A model generated the notes under the pieces. That model worked only from the letters and a program-made list of their open reading frames with translations. It did no database searches and had not been told where the DNA came from. Made by a program: the position numbers and the translations under genes. A stretch of 43,036 nt of DNA from Dokdonella_A sp937902695 (GTDB lineage Bacteria > Pseudomonadota > Gammaproteobacteria > Xanthomonadales > Rhodanobacteraceae): assembly GCA_048498135.1 (NCBI GenBank), contig JBEHYO010000021.1, positions 1 through 43,036 of the forward strand. Reading direction: 5' to 3'. Below, one piece after another: positions 24,032-31,555 of this stretch. How positions within the stretch are numbered: the stretch's first letter is position 1; every line of letters starts with the position of its first letter.

Positions 24032-25267
24032 TCAGGCGCCGGCCAGCGTACGACCCCCGGCGACCACCCGGCGCGCGAGCGCGCCTGCGATCCAGTAGCA
24101 GAGATCGGCCGGCCTCTCGATCGTCCAGACGACGAAATCGGCCCGCTTGCCAACCTCGAGCACGCCGCGATCGGCCAGGCCGAGCGCGCGCGCCGCGTTG
24201 ACGGTCGTGCCGCGCAGCGCTTCCTCGGGCGTCAGCCCGAACAACGTGCACGACATGCCCATCGCGAGCCGTAGCGAAAGCAGCGGCGAGGTGCCCGGGT
24301 TGCAGTCCGACGCGATGGCGATCGGCACGCCGTTGGCGCGGAACGCGTCGATCGGCGGCAGTTTCGTTTCGCGCAGCGCGTAGTACGCGCCCGGCAGGAG
24401 CACGGCGACGGTGCCATGCGCGGCCATCGCGCGCACGCCGTCGTCGCTCGCATGTTCGAGATGCTCGGCGGAACGCGCGCCGAACTCGGCCGCAAGCGCG
24501 GCGCCGCCGAGGTCCGAGAGCTGATCGGCGTGAAGCTTGACGGGAATGCCGAGCGCGCGCGCCTTCTCGAATACGCGTCGCGTCTGTGCCGGCGTGAACG
24601 CGATGCGCTCGCAAAACGCGTCGACCGCGTCGGCGAGGCCTTCGCGCGCGACGGCCGGCAGGATTTCCTCGCAGATCGCGTCGATGTACGCGTCGGGCCG
24701 GTCCTTGAACTCCGGCGGCAGCGCGTGCGCGGCAAGCAATGTCGTGCTGACGCCGATGCCGAGCGTTGCCCCGATGCGGCGCGCGACGCGCAGCATCTTT
24801 TGCTCGCCGTCGAGATCGAGGGCGTAGCCCGACTTGATCTCGAGCGTCGTCACGCCGTCGGCGACGAGCGCACGCGCGCGCGGCAGCGAGGCCACGAGCA
24901 ACGCATCCTCGTCGGCGGCACGCGTCGCGCGCACGGTCGACATGATGCCGCCGCCCGACCGCGCGATGTCCTCGTAGCTCGCGCCGCCGAGGCGCCGCTC
25001 GAACTCGTCCGCGCGATCGCCGCCGAAGACGAGATGCGTGTGGCAGTCGACGAGGCCTGGCGTGATCCACGCGCCGCCGACCGATTCGACGCGATCGGCC
25101 AGCGCATCGGCGCGGTCCGGCAGCGTATCCATCGGGCCGGCGAACGTGATGACGCCGTCCTTCCAGCCGAGCGCCGCCGCTTCGATCGCGCCGTAGCGCG
25201 CGCCGTTCGCGCGCATCGTCGCCAGGCGGCAATCGGTGAGCAATGCATCCCAGCGCGTCGTCGTCAT
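24032..25267 (-). CDS. hutI: Imidazolonepropionase
   Basis: 411 residues, a cytoplasmic amidohydrolase that opens the ring of 4-imidazolone-5-propionate to give N-formimino-L-glutamate, the third step of histidine degradation. Metal and catalytic motifs are visible: PGLVDCHTHLVFGG with the HxH pair, KLHADQ, SAEHLEHAS, and the aspartate in IASDCNPGTSP. The C-terminal domain ends in GKRADFVVW and the final strand. Length is normal. It is transcribed divergently from hutF, the next enzyme of the pathway, with about 100 bases between the starts. Confidence 0.95.
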   Translation of the reverse strand: MTTTRWDALLTDCRLATMRANGARYGAIEAAALGWKDGVITFAGPMDTLPDRADALADRVESVGGAWITPGLVDCHTHLVFGGDRADEFERRLGGASYEDIARSGGGIMSTVRATRAADEDALLVASLPRARALVADGVTTLEIKSGYALDLDGEQKMLRVARRIGATLGIGVSTTLLAAHALPPEFKDRPDAYIDAICEEILPAVAREGLADAVDAFCERIAFTPAQTRRVFEKARALGIPVKLHADQLSDLGGAALAAEFGARSAEHLEHASDDGVRAMAAHGTVAVLLPGAYYALRETKLPPIDAFRANGVPIAIASDCNPGTSPLLSLRLAMGMSCTLFGLTPEEALRGTTVNAARALGLADRGVLEVGKRADFVVWTIERPADLCYWIAGALARRVVAGGRTLAGA

Positions 25268-25365
25268 GACGCTAGTTTCGCGGTTCGCGGACAGGCGCGC
25301 CAGACGCGGGTGGAAATGCCCCGGGCGCGCGGCTAGGCTCCGTTCTTTCGACTCGGGAATACGCG

Positions 25366-26730
25366 ATGGCGCTGACTTCGTTCTGGGCGGGACACGCCTG
25401 GCTGCCGGACGGGTTCGCGAGCGATGTCGCGATCCGCATCGATGGCGGCGCGCTCGCCGGCGTCGCGGCCAATGCGAAGGGTCCGTCGTCCGTTGGCCGC
25501 TTCGTGCTGCCGGGCATCGCGAACCTGCACTCGCACGCGTTCCAGCGCGCGATGGCGGGTCTGGCCGAGCGCCAGGCGAACGGCGACGACAGTTTCTGGA
25601 CCTGGCGCGAGGTCATGTATGCATTCGCCGGCCGCATCGGTCCGGACGATCTGCAGGCGATCGCGGCGCAGCTCTACGTCGAGATGCTGAAAGCGGGCTA
25701 CACGCAGGTCTGCGAGTTCCATTACCTGCACCATCAGCCCGACGGCACGCCCTACGACGATCCGGCTGCGATGTCGCTCGCGCTGATCGAAGCTGCCGGC
25801 GAGGCCGGCATCGGGCTCACGCTGCTGCCGACGCTGTACATGACCGGCGGCTTCGATGGCCGGCCGCTCTCGGAACGCCAGCGCCGCTTCGGTCACGACG
25901 TCGACGGTTATCTGCGGCTGCTCGAACGCTTGCGCGGCGAGGAATCGTCGCGTCTTCGTGTCGGCATCGCGCTGCATTCGCTGCGCGCCGTGCCGGAAGC
26001 GGCGATGCGCGACGTGCTCGCGTCGGACATCGCGCACGCGGGTCCGATCCACATCCACGTCGCCGAGCAGATCGGCGAGGTGCAGGATTGCCTGCAGATC
26101 CGCAATGCGCGGCCGGTCGAATGGCTGCTGGATCACGCGCCGGTCGATGCGCGCTGGTGCCTCGTCCACGCGACGCACCTGACCGAAAACGAAATGCGCA
26201 GGCTTGCGGCAAGCGGCGCCGTCGCAGGGCTGTGCCCGACCACCGAGGCGAATCTCGGCGACGGGCTCTTTCCGCTGAAGGCGTATCTCGATGCCGGCGG
26301 CCGCATCGGCGTCGGTTCCGACAGCCACATTTCGGTGTCGGCCGTCGAGGAACTGCGCTGGCTCGAATACGGTCAGCGGCTGATCACGCGTCACCGCAAC
26401 ATCGGTGCGTCGCGCACCTCGCCGCATACGGGCGATACGCTGCTGCGGCTCGCGCTCGCCGGCGGCGCGCAGGCGGCCGGCGTCGACGTCGGCACCCTGA
26501 AGCCGGGCGCGCGCGCCGATTTCGTCGTGCTCGACGACGAGGCGCCGCTGCTCGCCGGCCGCGCTGTAGCCGATGCGATCGACACGTGGATCTTCGCGGG
26601 CAACGCGAGCCTCGTGCGCGACGTCGTCGTCGCCGGCGAGCCGGTCGTGCGCGATTTCCGGCACCGCGACGAGGAACGCATCGCGGCGCGTTATCGCGAC
26701 GTCGTCGAGCGCCTCGCGAAGGCAACCTGA
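25366..26730 (+). CDS. hutF: Formimidoylglutamate deiminase
   Basis: 454 residues, an amidohydrolase that removes ammonia from N-formimino-L-glutamate to give N-formyl-L-glutamate. This commits the cell to the five-step histidine pathway that also needs HutG (not in the window). Visible motifs: PGIANLHSHAFQRAM, HIHVAEQ, LVHATHLTENE and GVGSDSHISVSAVEELRWLEYGQRL, the last being characteristic of HutF. The last codons of the gene (bases 26721-26730) form the start of a tandem repeat that continues downstream. Confidence 0.95.
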   Translation: MALTSFWAGHAWLPDGFASDVAIRIDGGALAGVAANAKGPSSVGRFVLPGIANLHSHAFQRAMAGLAERQANGDDSFWTWREVMYAFAGRIGPDDLQAIAAQLYVEMLKAGYTQVCEFHYLHHQPDGTPYDDPAAMSLALIEAAGEAGIGLTLLPTLYMTGGFDGRPLSERQRRFGHDVDGYLRLLERLRGEESSRLRVGIALHSLRAVPEAAMRDVLASDIAHAGPIHIHVAEQIGEVQDCLQIRNARPVEWLLDHAPVDARWCLVHATHLTENEMRRLAASGAVAGLCPTTEANLGDGLFPLKAYLDAGGRIGVGSDSHISVSAVEELRWLEYGQRLITRHRNIGASRTSPHTGDTLLRLALAGGAQAAGVDVGTLKPGARADFVVLDDEAPLLAGRAVADAIDTWIFAGNASLVRDVVVAGEPVVRDFRHRDEERIAARYRDVVERLAKAT

Positions 26731-26841
26731 TTTTTTTCCCCCTCCCGCTTGCCGGAGGGAAGGCAACCTGATTTGTTCCCTCTCCCGTTTGCGAGAGGGG
26801 AGGCAACCTGATTTTTCCCCTCTCCCGCTTGCGGGAGAGGG
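26719..26841. repeat. Three tandem 40-41-base units starting inside hutF
   Basis: GGCAACCTGATTT occurs at 26721, 26762 and 26802, each time followed by a T-rich step and a CCCTCTCCCGCTTGCGGGAG-type hairpin. Spacing is 41 and 40 bases. The first unit includes the last codons and stop of hutF, so the array looks like duplication of the gene end plus its terminator hairpin. Units 2 and 3 are more alike than unit 1. The third unit's hairpin belongs to the inverted repeat next to it. Confidence 0.85.
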
Positions 26842-26917
26842 TAGGGTGAGGGCAAGCAAGCGGAACGCTCCACAAGATTGCCCTCACCCCAACCCTCTCC
26901 CGCAAGCGGGAGAGGGG
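26817..26917. terminator. Long inverted repeat between convergent hutF and phosphodiesterase gene
   Basis: Arms of 39-40 bases (26817-26855 and 26878-26917) are near-perfect inverted complements. Each arm itself contains the hairpin CTCTCCCGC-TTGC-GGGAGAG. The sequence CCCTCACCCCAACCCTCTCC is typical of REP-like elements in Xanthomonadales. It sits between the 3' ends of two convergent genes and probably acts as a bidirectional terminator. Confidence 0.75.
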
Positions 26918-26932
26918 AGAGCGCGAAGCGCA

Positions 26933-28174
26933 CTAATCGGCTTTCAGCATCGCACGCACGTCGTCGTAGCGGCCGTCATTCGGCGCCGGCGCGATCGCGA
27001 GCAGGTGCGCGAGCAACGGATAGACGTCGACGTTGTCGAACTCCGGCACGCGCAAACCCGACTTGAACGCAGGACCGTGCGCAACGAACAGCGCGCGCAT
27101 CGTCGGATCGTCGTTGTCGTAGCCATGCTCGCCGTGCGAAAAATGCGTGCGGCCGGCGGCATCGCGGTGCGTCGTGATGATCCAGCCGTCGTCGGCGAGG
27201 CAGAGCAGCGCCGGCACGCGCGGATTGGTGCCGTAGTGGAGGCGCGAAGGAACGGCGGACTTGCGCCAGCACCGCATATGCTCGTGCGGCGCGAGGATCG
27301 TGCGCTCGATCGCGGCGGCATTGGCCGGCTTCGGATTCATGCCGGCGAGGATGCCGCCGGTCACCAAACCGGCTTCGTCGGTGTCGACGAGGTCGTCGAG
27401 ATAGATCTGCCGCTCCGGCGCCGTCGCGGTCATGCCGTGGTCGGAGACGATCACGATGTTCGCGCGCTCGAAAAGTCCGCGCGCTTGCAGCCCGTCGACG
27501 AGCCGCGCGAGTGCCGCGTCGACTTCGCGCATCGCCGCATCGACGTGCGGCGAATCGGGGCCGTCGTCGTGTCCTGCATGGTCGACCTGTTCGAGATAGA
27601 GCGTGTAGAACGACGGCCGCGCATCGCCGCGAAGATCGGTCCAGCGCAAGAGCTGATCGACGCGCTGATCCGGCGTCAGCGTGCCGTCGAAGTGCAGCCA
27701 CCGGCTTGGGCGCACGCCGTCGATGGCAACGTCGGATCCGGGCCAGAACATCGTCGCGGCATGGCGTCCCTGCTTCTCGACGCTGACCCAGAGCGGCTCG
27801 CCGCCCCACCACGCCGGATCGGCGATCGTGCCGGCATCCTTGTAGACGAATGCCTTGCCCGACACCGGATCGATCATCCGGTTGTTGACGATGCCGTGAT
27901 GATCCGGATAAAGCCCCGTCACGAGCGTGTAGTGGTTCGGGAATGTCAGCGTCGGAAACGCGGGCTTCATCGCATCGGCGCGCACGCCGTCGGCGGCGAG
28001 CGCGGCGAGCGTCGGTGTCAGGCCGCGATCGAGGTAATCGGCGCGGAAGCCGTCGATCGAGATCAGGATGACCGGATCGGCGAGCGGCGCTTCGCTGCGA
28101 GGTGCCGGCGCGGCGCAGGCCGCGACGACGAGCACAAGCGCGAGCAAAGCGATGCGATTGGAGAACGCAGCCAT
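26933..28174 (-). CDS. Nucleotide pyrophosphatase/phosphodiesterase (NPP) lipoprotein
   Basis: 413 residues. A lipoprotein leader ends in VAAC (Cys20). The alkaline-phosphatase-superfamily core shows ISIDGFR with metal ligand D41 and FPTLTFPNHY with nucleophile T77. YLEQVDHAGHDDGP, IVSDHGMT and HGEHGYDN hold the remaining two-zinc ligands. Bacterial NPPs, including the structurally studied Xanthomonas enzyme, split nucleoside triphosphates and phosphodiesters outside the cytoplasm. It could work alongside the CpdB protein in nucleotide salvage, but they are not linked. Confidence 0.92.
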   Translation of the reverse strand: MAAFSNRIALLALVLVVAACAAPAPRSEAPLADPVILISIDGFRADYLDRGLTPTLAALAADGVRADAMKPAFPTLTFPNHYTLVTGLYPDHHGIVNNRMIDPVSGKAFVYKDAGTIADPAWWGGEPLWVSVEKQGRHAATMFWPGSDVAIDGVRPSRWLHFDGTLTPDQRVDQLLRWTDLRGDARPSFYTLYLEQVDHAGHDDGPDSPHVDAAMREVDAALARLVDGLQARGLFERANIVIVSDHGMTATAPERQIYLDDLVDTDEAGLVTGGILAGMNPKPANAAAIERTILAPHEHMRCWRKSAVPSRLHYGTNPRVPALLCLADDGWIITTHRDAAGRTHFSHGEHGYDNDDPTMRALFVAHGPAFKSGLRVPEFDNVDVYPLLAHLLAIAPAPNDGRYDDVRAMLKAD

Positions 28175-28252
28175 GCAACGCGGATCCCGGCATCGGCAAT
28201 CCGCCTATGGTGACGCAGGCGTGCTACGGATGTCTTGCGCTGCGCGGCGCGT

Positions 28253-28852
28253 TTACATGCGCGCGCCGGACGCGCCGATGTGGCCGTCGATGGCGGCGAT
28301 GTGCGGCTGCGCGACGACGCGTCCGCTGCGCGTCGATTCGTAGTTGCGGTACATCTCGAGCAGGCCGCCGTAGAGATGCAGCGTGATCGCGGGCCGGCGC
28401 GACGAGAGATTGCTGCAGCGATGCGCGTGGCCACGCGTGCCGAGAAACGCGCACGACTGGCCTTCGTCGAGCACGGTCGTGCCGATGAAGCGCGTGTCGG
28501 CGTAGCCGTCGCCGCGGTCGACGACCTCGAAATCGTCGACGCCGAGCGCGCCCTGCAGCACCCACTCGATGCCCCACAGGCCGTCGTGATCGTGGATCGG
28601 CGTCGAATAGCCGGGCGGCCAGACCATGATGAGGCCCGTGTAGCGGCCTTCGCGCTCGCGTTCGAAGAGCCAGCGCGTCAGCATCGCCGGACTCGCGTCG
28701 CACAGCGCGCGCACGGCACGGCGATCGCGCGGCGAATACCAGGCCGCTTCGCGAAGCCCGCGCTGGATGCGCTCGAGACTGAAATCGGAGCCGACGCACG
28801 ACGCCATGAAAGCGCGCACGTTGTTCGCCACGTCAAGATCGATCGACGCCAT
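28253..28852 (-). CDS. Cysteine dioxygenase-like cupin
   Basis: 199 residues, the size of bacterial cysteine dioxygenases, which oxidise cysteine to cysteine sulfinate with a non-haem iron. The iron ligands are H87 and H89 in PIHDHDG and a third histidine in GHAHRCSN (H142 or H144). Y161 in LHLYGG may match the active-site tyrosine of the family. Glycine replaces the cysteine that crosslinks to tyrosine in animal enzymes, as is usual in bacteria. The open frame extends to 28936, but the ATG at 28852 fits family length. The precise thiol substrate is uncertain. Confidence 0.8.
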   Translation of the reverse strand: MASIDLDVANNVRAFMASCVGSDFSLERIQRGLREAAWYSPRDRRAVRALCDASPAMLTRWLFEREREGRYTGLIMVWPPGYSTPIHDHDGLWGIEWVLQGALGVDDFEVVDRGDGYADTRFIGTTVLDEGQSCAFLGTRGHAHRCSNLSSRRPAITLHLYGGLLEMYRNYESTRSGRVVAQPHIAAIDGHIGASGARM

Positions 28853-28969
28853 GCCTGCACCCCGTGCTTGCGCCTTCCCCCGTGAGGCGCACTGCATCAC
28901 AGACGCCGTTAAACGTCCGCTAAGAGGTTCGAGCACATGTGCCGCATGCGTAGCAACGACGCGAGGAAT

Positions 28970-28992
28970 GCGCGCTTAGTGGTTGAGCGCGC
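28970..28992 (-). terminator. Hairpin after the delta-60 repeat gene
   Basis: Arms GCGCGCT and AGCGCGC flank a nine-base loop, 15 bases after the stop of the minus-strand delta-60 gene. The following bases ATTCC give no real T-run, so this is a weak candidate. Confidence 0.35.
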
Positions 28993-29006
28993 GAGCATTT
29001 GCGTCG

Positions 29007-30323
29007 TCAATCGTCGAATCCGCCGGCGAAGATCCGGTCCGGCGGCGCGAACGTCGCGCGGACCATGCTGACGTAGTCGCGCCCATTCGAGTTGTCCTCG
29101 AAGAACATACGGCCGAACACGAGCGCGGACGCGTCGTCGACGGCGATTGCGTGCAGCTGATCGTAGTCGCCGGTCTGGCCCGCGTTGTCCGGATCGTCGA
29201 TCGTGTAGCCGCGCCAGCCGCCGTCGCCGAACGTAGCATCGAGCAGGCCGTTCGGATCGGTCTTCAGCAGCGCGAACTGCGTGCGATGGTCCGTCGAGAC
29301 CGGGAATGCCGTCGTCGCGAACAGGATCGAGCCGTCGCGCCGGATCGCGACGGCATCACGGCCTTCGAAGAACGAGCCGAGCGACGTGTTGCCGAGATCG
29401 AACTCGCGCAGGCCGAAGTCGCCTGCGATCGTTCCGCTCGTATCGAGCCGCGTCACGAGAATGCAGCAGCCGACGACGCCGCTCGCCTCGAAGCCGCCGA
29501 CGACGACGCTGCCGTCCGCATCGATGGCGAGCGAGGTTGCCTCGATGCCGGGTTGCCCGGACGGCGCGTCGAGATCGACGACCGCGCCGCCGTTCCACGC
29601 CGGATCGAGCTCGCCCGATTCGGTCAGCTCGGCGACGACGAGGTTCGGGCCGTGGTCGTTGCCGCGCCAGCCGGCTGCGACGATGCGGCCGTCGTCGCGC
29701 ACGGCGAGCGCGTTGATGCCGCGGAGGTTGTTCGTGGCCGGGATCTCGATTTGCACATGGCCGGCGCTGCCGAACGTCGCGTCGGGCGTCGCGCCGTCCG
29801 CTTCGTAGCGGAGCACGTCCCAGGTGCGTCCGGTCGTCGCGGCGAACACGAAGCGGCCGGAGGCATCGCGCGCGAAATCGACGATCGTGTAGTCGCTGCC
29901 GAACAGCGGCACGCCGCCGAAGCCGACCTCGAGGCTGCCGTCCGGCTCGACGTGCGCGAGGCAGGCGCCGGTCCATGCGAACGCGCCGCCGGCGCCGTCG
30001 TCGGCGAGGAACGTCGCCCTGAAGCCGATGCAGTCGCTCAATGTCACGCGGCCGGAACCGTCGCTCCCGAACGTGGCGTCGGCGCCGCCGTCGTGCAGCG
30101 TGCGGCCGATCCATACGGTCGAATCCTGGTTCGCCATGATCCACAGGTACGCGCCGTCGGCGAGGCCGAGCACGTCGCCGGTCGGCGTCGGCGCAGTCGG
30201 GAAGTCGGGCGGACGCGCGAGCGTGACCTGACCGCCGCCGAGCGTGGGATCGACGTCGCCGTCCGCCGCGGCCGCGAATGCCGGACACGCGACGCACACC
30301 AAGCAAGCCAATGTCCGCAGCAT
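29007..30323 (-). CDS. Secreted delta-60 repeat protein with C-terminal DRIFAGGFDD
   Basis: 438 residues. A signal peptide ends near AFAAAADG. The mature part consists of delta-60-type repeats (LDATFGDGG, PDATFGSAG, ATFGSDGSGR, ELDPAWNGG) that would build a beta-propeller. Interleaved segments such as AVRDDGRIVAAGWRG match the family pattern. There is no enzymatic motif. The protein ends in PDRIFAGGFDD, nearly the same ending as the secreted protein at 31556-33274. The ATG at 30323 has a GGGGAAG ribosome site. It diverges from the Old Yellow Enzyme gene. Confidence 0.85.
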   Translation of the reverse strand: MLRTLACLVCVACPAFAAAADGDVDPTLGGGQVTLARPPDFPTAPTPTGDVLGLADGAYLWIMANQDSTVWIGRTLHDGGADATFGSDGSGRVTLSDCIGFRATFLADDGAGGAFAWTGACLAHVEPDGSLEVGFGGVPLFGSDYTIVDFARDASGRFVFAATTGRTWDVLRYEADGATPDATFGSAGHVQIEIPATNNLRGINALAVRDDGRIVAAGWRGNDHGPNLVVAELTESGELDPAWNGGAVVDLDAPSGQPGIEATSLAIDADGSVVVGGFEASGVVGCCILVTRLDTSGTIAGDFGLREFDLGNTSLGSFFEGRDAVAIRRDGSILFATTAFPVSTDHRTQFALLKTDPNGLLDATFGDGGWRGYTIDDPDNAGQTGDYDQLHAIAVDDASALVFGRMFFEDNSNGRDYVSMVRATFAPPDRIFAGGFDD

Positions 30324-30476
30324 CGCGCGCTTCCCCGGCCGGATGGTGCGCGCGATCGTAATGCGGCGCCGGCCGCCGCGCATCGGTGGTTTCACCCACG
30401 CAAACCGGCTGCGAAGAGCCCGGTTGCAAAGACGGCCGGCGGCCGCCATGTGAGGCGATCGCCGCGGAGAACCCGG

Positions 30477-31550
30477 ATGCACCTGTTCGATACGCCGACG
30501 ATCGGCGAGCTGACGCTTCGCAACCGCATCGTCGTCTCGCCGATGTGCGAGTACTCGGCAGTCGACGGCATGCCGGACGACTGGCACTTCGTGCATCTCG
30601 GCAGCCGCGCGGTCGGCGGTGCCGGCATCGTGTTCACCGAGGCGACAGCCGTCTCGCCCGAAGGCCGCATCTCGCCGGGCGACACCGGCATCTGGAACGA
30701 TGCGCAGCGCGATGCCTGGGCGCGCGTCGCGCGCTTCGTCGCGGCGCAGGGCGCGGCGCCCGGCATCCAGCTCGCGCACGCGGGCCGCAAGGGCAGCACC
30801 GAAGTGCCCTGGCGCGGCGGGAAGGCATTGGCGGCGGGCGAGGGCGCATGGACGCCGGTCGCGCCGAGCGCGATCGCATTCGACGACGATTATCCGATGC
30901 CGGTCGCGCTCGATGCCGCGGGCATCGCGAAGGTGGTGTCGGACTTCCACGCGGCCACGCTGCGCGCCCGCGACGCGGGCTTTCATGTCATCGAGATCCA
31001 TGCGGCGCACGGGTATCTCCTGCACGAGTTCCTCTCGCCACTCTCGAATCGTCGCGACGACGAGTACGGCGGTTCGCTCGAAAATCGTGCGCGCATCGTC
31101 CGCGAAGTCGTCGCTGCAGTGCGCGAGGCGTGGCCCGCGCCGAAACCGTTGTTCGTGCGTCTTTCGGCGACGGATTGGGCGCCGGGCGGCTGGGATATCG
31201 ACGAATGCGTCGAGCTGGCGCGCATGCTGAAGCGCGACGGCGTCGACGTGATCGACTGCTCGTCGGGCGGGACCGTGCCGCATCCGTCGATTCCGACGGC
31301 GCCTGGCTATCAGGTGCCGTTCGCCGCGCGCATCCGGCGCGAGGCCGGCATCGCGACCGCAGCCGTGGGCCTCATCACGGACGCCAGGCAGGCCGAGGCG
31401 ATCCTCGCGCGCGGCGATGCGGACTTCATCGTCATGGCGCGCGAGCTCCTGCGCGATCCGTATTTTCCGCGCCGCGCGGCGCAGGAGCTCGGTGTCGCGA
31501 TCATGCCGCCGGTGCAGTACGAGCGCGGTTGGGGCGTGCGCCGCACATAG
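30477..31550 (+). CDS. NADH:flavin oxidoreductase, Old Yellow Enzyme (YqjM-like)
   Basis: 357 residues, an FMN TIM-barrel ene-reductase. The N-terminal SPMCEYSA has the cysteine (C24) that tunes FMN in the thermophilic-like YqjM class. IQLAHAGRKGS and IEIHAAHGYLLHEFLSPLSNRR hold the active-site histidines and barrel signature, and the FMN phosphate region AVGLITDARQAEAIL, with DFIVMARELLRDPYF, is complete. It reduces activated C=C bonds with NAD(P)H; the natural substrate is unknown. The stop lies five bases from the stop of the convergent choice-of-anchor Q gene. Confidence 0.93.
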   Translation: MHLFDTPTIGELTLRNRIVVSPMCEYSAVDGMPDDWHFVHLGSRAVGGAGIVFTEATAVSPEGRISPGDTGIWNDAQRDAWARVARFVAAQGAAPGIQLAHAGRKGSTEVPWRGGKALAAGEGAWTPVAPSAIAFDDDYPMPVALDAAGIAKVVSDFHAATLRARDAGFHVIEIHAAHGYLLHEFLSPLSNRRDDEYGGSLENRARIVREVVAAVREAWPAPKPLFVRLSATDWAPGGWDIDECVELARMLKRDGVDVIDCSSGGTVPHPSIPTAPGYQVPFAARIRREAGIATAAVGLITDARQAEAILARGDADFIVMARELLRDPYFPRRAAQELGVAIMPPVQYERGWGVRRT

Positions 31551-31555
31551 CGGCG

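Noticed and set aside
26719..26917. CRISPR array
   Set aside because: Units are directly adjacent with no variable spacers, and the units themselves are hairpins that run into a gene end.
28853..28936. N-terminal extension of the cysteine dioxygenase-like protein
   Set aside because: The extra 28 residues are not family-like, and the ATG at 28852 gives the normal length.
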